Origin: Taudactylus pleione
Taxonomy: Eukaryota; Chordata; Amphibia; Anura; Myobatrachidae
Direction of reading: 5' to 3'
Assembly (NCBI GenBank): GCA_031769625.1
Contig: JAUIMM010000577.1
Span: forward strand, 372,001 to 436,000
DNA: 64,000 bases
Part shown: positions 56,371-64,000 of the stretch, piece by piece
Position numbering within the stretch: position 1 is the stretch's first letter
Layout: each line of letters begins with the position of its first letter
The notes under the pieces: model-generated
Databases searched by the model: none
Told to the model about the DNA's origin: nothing
What the model saw: the letters and a program-made list of their open reading frames with translations, nothing else
Made by a program: the position numbers and the translations under genes

Positions 56371-59300
56371 GCACAAACTACACTACCCCTAACTCTGCTC
56401 CTGCTCCCCGCACACACTACACTAACCCTAACTCTGCTCCTGGTCCCCACACACACTACCCTTAACCCTGCTTCCACTCCCCACACGCACTACAGTACCC
56501 CTAACTCTGCTCCCACTCCCCCGCACACACTACACTACCCCTAACCCTTCTCCCGCTCCCCGCACACACTACACTACCCATAACCCTGCTCCCGCTCCCC
56601 GCACACACTACACTACTCATAACCCTGCTGCCGCTACCCGCTACACTACACTACCCCTAACCCAGCTCCCTCTCCCCGCACACACTACACTACCCCTAAC
56701 TCTGCTCCTGCTCCCCGCAAACACTACACTACCCCTAACTCTGGTCCTGGTCCCCACACGCACTACACTACCCCTAACCCTGCTGCCGCTCCCCGCTCAC
56801 ACTACACTACCCCTAACCCTGCTGCCACTCCCCGCACACACTACACTACTCCTAACCCTGTTGCCACTCCCTGTACACACTACACTACCCCTAGCCCTGC
56901 TGCCTCTCCCCGTACACACCACACTACCCCTAACCCTGCTCCCTCTCCCCGCACACACTACACTACCCCTAATGCTGATGCTGCTTCCCACATGCACTAC
57001 ATTACCCCTAGCCCTGCTCCCACTCCCCATACACACTACCCTACCCTTAACCATGCTCCTCCTCCCCGCACACAATACACTACCCCTAATCCTGCTGCCG
57101 CTACCCGCGCACACTTCACTACCCCTAACTCTGCTCCTGCTCCCCGCACACACTACATTACCTCTAACTCTGCTCCTGCTCCCCGCACACACTACACTAC
57201 CCCAAACTCTGCTCCTGTTCCCCGCACACACTACACTACCCCTAACCGTGCTCCCTCTCCCCGCACACACTACACTACCCCTAACTCTGCTCCTGATCCC
57301 CGCACACACTGCACTACCCATAACCCTGCTCCTGTTACCCGCGCAAACTACTCTACCCCTAACCCTGCTCCCACTCCTAACTCTGCTGCTGGTCCCCACA
57401 CGCACTACACTACCCCTAACCCTGCTCCCGCTCCCCGCACACACTACACTACCCCTAACTCTGCTCCTGCTCCCCGCACACACTACACTACCCCTAACCG
57501 TGCTCCCACTCCCCGCACACGCTAAACTACCCCACCCCTAACTCTGCTCCTGCTCCCCGCACACACTACACTACCCCTAACTCTGCTCCTGCTCCCCGCA
57601 CACACTACATTACCCCTAACTCTGCTGCTGCTCTCCGCACACACTACACTGCCTCTAACCCTGGTCCCGCTCCTAGCACACACTACACTACCCATAACCA
57701 TGCTCCTGCTCCCCGCGCAAACTACACTGCCCCTAACCCTGCTCCCATTCCCCGCACACACTACCCCTAACTCTGCTCCTGCTCCCCGCACACACTACAT
57801 TACCCCTATCTCTGCTCCTGCTCCCCACACATACTACACACTACCCCTAACCATGCTCCCGCTCCTAGCACACTCTTCACTACTCCTAACCCCAACATGC
57901 ACTACACTACCCCTAACTCTGCTCCTGCTCCCCGCACACACTACACTACTCCTAACCATGCTTCCGCCGCTCCATGCACACACTACACTACCTCTAACCC
58001 TGCTGCCGCTCCCCGCACACACTACACTACCCCTAACCCTGCTCCCACTCCCAGCACACACTACACTACCCCTAACCCTGCTCTCGCTCCATGCACACAC
58101 TAACCTACCCCTAACCCTGCTGCCGCTCCCTGCACACACTACAGTGCCCCTAACTCTGCTCTTGCTCCCCACATACACTACATTACCCCTAACCCTGCTG
58201 CCACTCCCCGTACACACTACACTACCCCTAACTCTTCTGCCACTCCCCGCACACACTACACTACCTCAAACCCTGCTGCCGCTCACTGCACACACTACAC
58301 TACCCCTAACCCTGCTGCCACTCCCCATCCACACTACACTACCTCTAACCCTTCTGCCGCTCCCTGCACACAATACACTACCCCTAACCGTGCTCCCACT
58401 CCCCGCACACACTACACTACCCCTAACTCTGCTCCTGCTTCCTGCACACACTACACTACCCATAACCATGCTCCTGCTCCCCACACACACTACACTACCC
58501 CTAACCATGCTCCCGCTCCTAGCACACTCTTCACAACTCCTAACTCTACTCCTGGTCCCAACACGCACTACACTACCCCTAGCCCTGTTGCCGCTCCCCA
58601 CACACACTACACTAACCCTATCTCTGCTCCTGCTCCCCGCACACACTACACTACTCCTAACATTGCTCCCGCTCCATGCACACACTACACTACCCCTAAC
58701 CCTGCTTCCGCACCCCGACACACTACACTACCCCTAACTCTGTTCCTGCTCCCCACACACACTACACTACCCCTAACTCTGTTCTTGCTCCCCACACACA
58801 CTACACTACCCCTAACCCTGCTGCCACTCCCCGTACACACTACACTACCTCTAACCCTGCTCCGGCTCTCCGCACACACTACACTACCCCTAACTCTGCT
58901 GCCACTCCCTATACACACTACACTACCCCTAACACTGCTCCCACTCCCCTCACACACTACACTACCCCTAACCCTGCTCCCACTCCCCGCACACACTACA
59001 CTACCCCTAACCCTGCTCCCACTCCCCGCACACACTACACTACCTCTAACCCTGCTCCCGCTCCCCGCACACACTACACTACCCCTAACTCTGCTGCCAC
59101 TCTCCATACACACTACACTACCCCTAACCCTGCTCCCACTCCCCTCACACACTACACTACCCCTAACCCTGCTGCCGCTCACTGCATACTACTACACTAC
59201 CCATAAGCCTGCTGCCACTCCCCTCACACACTACACTACCCCTAACCCTGCTCCCACTCCCCTCACACACTACACTACCCCTAACCCTGCTCCCTCTCCC

Positions 59301-62300
59301 CGCACACACTTCACTACCCCTAACCCTGCTCCCACTCCCAGCACACACTACACTACCGCTAACCCTGCTCCCACTCCCGACACACACTACTCTACCCCTA
59401 ACTCTGCTGCCACTCCCCATACACACTACACTACCCCTAACTCTTCTCTTGCTCCCCACCCACACTACACTACCCCTAACCCTGCTGCCACTCCCCGTAC
59501 ACACTACACTACTCCTAACCCTGCTGCCACTCCCTGCACACACTACACTACCTCTATCCCTACTCCAGCTCCCCGCACACACTACACTGCCCCTAACCCT
59601 GCTCCCACTCCCAGCACACACTACACTACCCCTAACCCTGCTCCCACTCTCAGCACACACTACACTACGCTTAACTCTGCTGCCACTCCCCATACACACT
59701 ACACTACCCCTAACCCTGCTCCCACTCCCCTCACACACTACACTACCCCTAACCCTTCTCCAACTCCCCGCACACACTACACTGCCCCTAACCCTGCTGC
59801 CACTCCCCTCACACACTACACTACCCCTAATGCTGATGCTTCTTCCCAAATGCACTACATTACCCCTATCCCTGCTCCCACTCCCCATACACACTACCCT
59901 ACCCCTAACCATGCTCCTGCTCCCCGTACACACTACACTACCCCTAACCCTGCTGCCACTCCCGGCACACCCTACACTACCCCTAATGCTGATGCTGCTT
60001 CCCACATGCACTACATTACCCCTAACCCTGCTCCCACTCCCCATGCACACTACCCTACCCCTAACCATGCTCCTGCTCCCCGCACACAATACACTACCCC
60101 TAATCCTGCTGTCGCTCCCCTCACACACACTTAACAAACCCTAACCCTGATCCCACTTCCCGCACACACTACACTACCCCTATACTTGCTTCCACTCCCC
60201 ATACACACTACTCTTCCCCTAACCCTGCTGCCGCTCACTGCACACACTACACTACCCCTATCTCTGCTCCCTCTCCCCGCACACACTACATTACCCCTAA
60301 TGCTGATGCTGCTTCCCACATGCACTACATTACCCCTAACCCTGCTCCCACTCCCCATACACACTACCCTACCCCTAACCATGCTCCTTCTCCCCGCACA
60401 CAATACACTACCCCTATCCCTGATCCCACTCCCCGCACACACTACACTACCCTTAACCCTGCTGCCTTTCCCCGCACACACTTCACTAACCCTAACCTTG
60501 ATCCCACTCCCCGCACACACTACACTACTCCTAACCCTGCTCCTGGTCCCCACACGCACTACACTACCCCTAACCCTGCTGCCGCTCCCCGCACACACTA
60601 CACTACCCCTAACTCTGCTCCTGCTCCTCGCACACACTACACTACCCCTAACCATGCTCCCGCTCCATGCACACACTACACTACCCCTAACCGTGCTCCC
60701 ACTCCCCGCACACACTACACTACCCCTAACTCTGCTCCTGATCCCCGCACACACTGCACTACCCATAACCCTGCTCCTGTTACCCGCGCAAACTACACTA
60801 CCCCTAACCCTGCTCCCACTCCTAACTCTGCTGCTGGTCCCCACCCGCACTACACTACCCCTAACCCTGCTGCCTCTCCCCGCACACACTACACTACCCC
60901 TAACTCTGCTACTGCTCCCCGCACACACTACACTACCCCTAACCGTGCTCCCACTCACCACACACGCTAAACTACCCCTAACTCTGCTGCTGCTCTCCGC
61001 ACACACTACACTGCCTCTAACCCTGGTCCCGTTCCTAGCACACACTACACTACTCCTAACTCTGCTCCTGGTGCCCACACAAACTACACTACCCTTAACT
61101 CTGCTCCTGCTCCCCGCACACACTACACTACTCCTAACCATACTTCCGCTCCATGCACACACTACACTACCCCTAACCCTGCTCCCACTCCCAGCACACA
61201 CTACACTACCCCTAACCCTGCTCTCGCTCCATGCAAACACTAACCTACCCCTAACCCTGCTGCCGCTCCCTGCACACACTACAGTACCCCTAACTCTGCT
61301 CTTGCTCCCCACATACACTACATTACCCCTAACCCTACTGCCACTCCCCGTACACACTACACTACCCCTAACTCTGCTGCCACTCCCCTCACACACTACA
61401 CTACCTCAAACCCTGCTGCCGCTCACTGCACACACTACACTACCCCTAACCCTGCTGCCACTCCCCATCCACACTACACTACCTCTAACCCTTCTGCCGC
61501 TCACTGCACACAATACACTTCCCCTAACTCTGCTCCTGCTCCTCGCACACACTACACTACCCTAACCGTGCTCCCACTCCCCGCACACACTACACTACCC
61601 CTAACTCTGCTCCTGCTTCCTGCACACACTACACTACCCATAACCATGCTCCTGCTCCCCGCGCAAACTACACTGACCCTAACCCTGCTCCCACTCCCCG
61701 CACACACTACACTACCCCTAACTCTGCTCCTGCTCCCCGCACACACTACATTACCCCTATCTCTGCTCCTGCTCCCCGCATATACTACACACTACCCCTA
61801 ACCATGCTCCCGCTCCTAGCACACTCTTCACTACTCCTAACCCCAACATGCACTACACTACCCCTAACCCTGTTGCCGCTCCCCACACACACTACACTAC
61901 CTCTAACTCTGCTTCTGCTCCCCACACACACTACACTACCACTAACCCTGCTGCCACTCCCCGTACACACTACACTACCCCTAACCCTGCTGCCACTCCC
62001 CGCAGACACTACTGTACCCCTAACCCTTCTCCCGCACACACTACACTACCCCTAACCCTGCTGCCATTCCCCGTACACACTACACTACCCCTAACCCTGC
62101 TGCCTCTCCCCGTACACCCTTCACTACCCCTAACCCTGCTGCCACTCCCCGCACACCCTACACTACCCCTAACCCTGCTCCCACTCCCCATGCACACTAC
62201 CCTACCCCTAACCATGCTTCTGCTCCCCGCACACAATACTCTACCCCTAATCCTGCTGTCGCTCCCCTCACACGCACTTCACAAACCCTAATCCTGATCC

Positions 62301-62980
62301 CACTTCCCGCACACACTACACTACCCCTAACTCCGTTCCCGCTTCCCGCACACACTACACTACCCCTATACTAGCTGCCACTCCCCATACACACTACACT
62401 TCCCCTAACCCTGCTGCCGCTCACTGCACACACTACACTACCCCTAACTCTGCTCCTGGTCCCCACACGCACTACACTACCCCTAACCGTGCTCCCACTC
62501 CCCGCACACGCTAAACTACCCCACCCCTAACTCTGCTCCTGCTCCCCGCACACACTACACTACCCCTAACTCTGCTCCTGCTCCCCGCACACACTACATT
62601 ACCCCTAACTCTGCTCCTGCTCCCCGCACACACTACACTACCCCAAACTCTGCTCCTGCTCCCCGCACACACTACACTACCCCTAACCGTGCTCCCTCTC
62701 CCCGCACACACTACACTACCCCTAACTCTGCTCCTGATCCCCGCACACACTGCACTACCCATAACCCTGCTCCTGTTACCCACGCAAACTACACTACCCC
62801 TAACCCTGCTCCCACTCCTAACTCTGCTGCTGGTCCCCACACGCACTACACTACCCCTAACCCTGCTGCCGCTCCCCGCACACACTACACTACCCCTAAC
62901 TCTGCTCCTGCTCCCCGCACACACTACACTACCCCTAACCGTGCTCCCACTCCCCGCACACGCTAAACTACCCCACCCCT
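56371..62980 (+). repeat. Domain II higher-order repeat, copy 2
   Basis: This is nearly identical to copy 1. The same marker lies at 57,334, 60,779 and 62,775. Differences seen are rare substitutions (AATACACT against AGTACACT near 57,077), a 6-bp gain near 57,463, a 12-bp shorter unit near 57,876 and one extra 39-bp unit near 61,590-61,630. The few differences argue for recent duplication or continuing homogenisation. Confidence 0.88.
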
Positions 62981-64000
62981 AACTCTGCTCCTGCTCCCCG
63001 CACAAACTACACTACCCCTAACTCTGCTCCTGCTCCCCGCACACACTACATTACCCCTAACTCTGCTGCTGCTCTCCGCACACACTACACTGCCTCTAAC
63101 CCTGGTCCCACTCCTAGCACACACTACACTACTCCTAACTCTGCTCCTGGTCCCCACACAAACTACACTATCCCTAACCCTGCTGCCGCTCCCCATACAC
63201 ACTACACTACCCCTAACTCTGCTCCTGCTCCCCGCACACACTACACTACTCCTAACCATGCTTCCGCCGCTCCATGCACACACTACACTACCTCTAACCC
63301 TGCTGCCGCTCCCCGCACACACTACACTACCCCTAACCCTGCTCCCACTCCCAGCACACACTACACTACCCCTAACCCTGCTCTCGCTCTATGCACACAC
63401 TAACCTACCCCTAACCCTGCTGCCGCTCCCTGCACACACTACAGTGCCCCTAACTCTGCTCTTGCTCCCCACATACACTACATTACCCCTAACCCTGCTG
63501 CCACTCCCCGTACACACTACACTACCCCTAACTCTTCTGCCACTCCCCGCACACACTACACTACCTCAAACCCTGCTGCCGCTCACTGCACACACTACAC
63601 TACCCCTAACCCTGCTGCCACTCCCCATCCACACTACACTACCTCTAACCCTTCTGCCGCTCACTGCACACAATACACTACCCCTAACTCTGCTCCTGCT
63701 CCTCGCACACACTACACTACCCCTAACCGTGCTCCCACTCCCCGCACACACTACACTACCCCTAACTCTGCTCCTGCTTCCTGCACACACTACACTACCC
63801 ATAACCATGCTCCTGCTCCCCGCGCAAACTACACTGCCCGTAACCCTCCTCCCACTCCCCGCACACACTACACTACCCCTAACTCTGCTCCTGCTCCCCG
63901 CACACACTACATTACCCCTATCTCTGCTCCTGCTCCCCACACATACTACACACTACCCCTAACCATGCTCCCGCTCCTAGCACACTCTTCACTACTCCTA
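62981..64000 (+). repeat. Start of a third, rearranged higher-order repeat copy
   Basis: The first bases resemble the start of copy 2, but from about 63,045 the sequence jumps to units matching 57,600 onward, and from 63,258 it follows 57,958 at offset 5,300. About 1.3 kb of the expected copy is therefore missing, apart from a short mosaic at 63,110-63,240. The sequence runs off the window end as satellite. Confidence 0.7.

Larger units (their letters stand above)
1..64000 (+). repeat. 39-bp C-rich satellite array filling the window
   Basis: The same unit recurs head to tail from the first to the last base, so the array extends beyond both ends of the window. A canonical unit is 39 bp: CACACACTACACTAC, then CCCCTAACCC, then a TGCTCCCACT segment, then CCCCG. 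Its composition is about 22 C, 9 A, 6 T and 2 G, an extreme strand asymmetry. Variation is mostly substitution at a few positions (AACCCTG/AACTCTG/AACCATG; GCTCCCACT/GCTCCTGCT/GCTCCCGCT/GCTGCCACT; CCCCGCAC/CCCTGCAC/CCCCACAC/CCCCGTAC), plus 2-bp length changes. The minus strand carries GGGTTAGGGG once per unit, which resembles vertebrate-type telomere sequence but is embedded in a longer unit. No stretch of unique sequence longer than a fraction of a unit was seen. Satellite identity is read directly from the sequence; chromosomal location and function are unknown. Confidence 0.98.
49751..64000 (+). repeat. Domain II: nearly uniform 39-bp unit satellite
   Basis: Right of about 49,750 the ATGCTACTGCTCCCCACACAC form disappears and units are almost all 39 bp. 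AACTCTGCTCCTGCTCCCCG and AACCGTGCTCCC types are enriched. Because the length stays a multiple of three, some frames remain open for more than 1.3 kb. The domain has its own higher-order repeat of about 6.6 kb and private markers: an 18-bp truncated unit, a CGCTAAACTACCCCACCCC junction and GTTACCCGCGCAAAC. It is a distinct satellite subfamily homogenised separately from domain I. Confidence 0.85.

Noticed and set aside
1..64000. CRISPR array
   Set aside because: The repeats are head to tail with no spacers. Variants are point changes of one unit, not unique sequences between constant repeats, and no cas-like gene is present.
1..64000. True telomere
   Set aside because: TTAGGG occurs once per unit, not as a run of hexamers. 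I saw no stretch of several consecutive CCCTAA hexamers and no chromosome end.
1..64000. Bacterial or phage origin, with operons, ribosome binding sites and tRNAs
   Set aside because: No non-repetitive coding sequence, structured RNA or intergenic signal was found in any frame. The hierarchical satellite structure and CpG-decay pattern fit a eukaryotic genome.

Overview
The whole 64 kb window is one tandem-repeat array. I see no gene, RNA gene, transposon, CRISPR array or bacterial regulatory element in it. The basic unit is 39 bp, read on the + strand as a C-rich sequence containing CACACACTACACTAC, CCCCTAACCC and GCTCCCACTCCCCGC. A canonical unit has about 22 C but only 2 G. Dividing length by unit size gives roughly 1,640 units. 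Such a long, hierarchically organised satellite, with a telomere-like TTAGGG core on the minus strand and substitutions that look like methyl-CpG decay, points to a eukaryotic and probably animal genome (perhaps vertebrate). The sequence alone does not give the species or say whether the locus is centromeric, subtelomeric or interstitial.

Layout. Domain I (1 to about 49,750) mixes 39-bp units with a 37-bp variant carrying ACCATGCTACTGCTCCCC. Domain II (about 49,750 to 64,000) lacks that variant and is almost pure 39-bp units. Domain I is a mosaic of segmental duplications. Block A (about 3.4 kb) is present four times, at 1, 6,944, 21,906 and 33,816, the last copy partial. Block B (about 12.7 to 13.3 kb) is present twice, at about 4,300-17,000 and 19,262-32,586, and carries block A copies 2 and 3 inside it. 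Local tandem duplications of about 506, 620, 651, 655 and 1,650-1,930 bp are superimposed. Domain II is a higher-order repeat of about 6.59-6.63 kb: one copy at about 49,775-56,370, a second to about 62,980, then the start of a rearranged third.

Unusual points. (1) The array reverses orientation only twice, in two near-perfect palindromes at 39,358-39,633 and 41,016-41,291, which are duplicates of one event. (2) Each canonical unit encodes a canonical four-tract G-quadruplex on the minus strand; the 37-bp variant breaks it, so quadruplex capacity is patterned along the array. (3) Unit polymorphism is concentrated at two CpG positions and shows both TpG and CpA decay products. (4) A gene-conversion-like patch and a cluster of single-C indels show where copies differ. 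The many long open frames arise because 39 is 13 x 3; I do not regard them as genes.

Block and domain boundaries were placed by eye, from where aligned copies stop matching, and are good to tens of bases.
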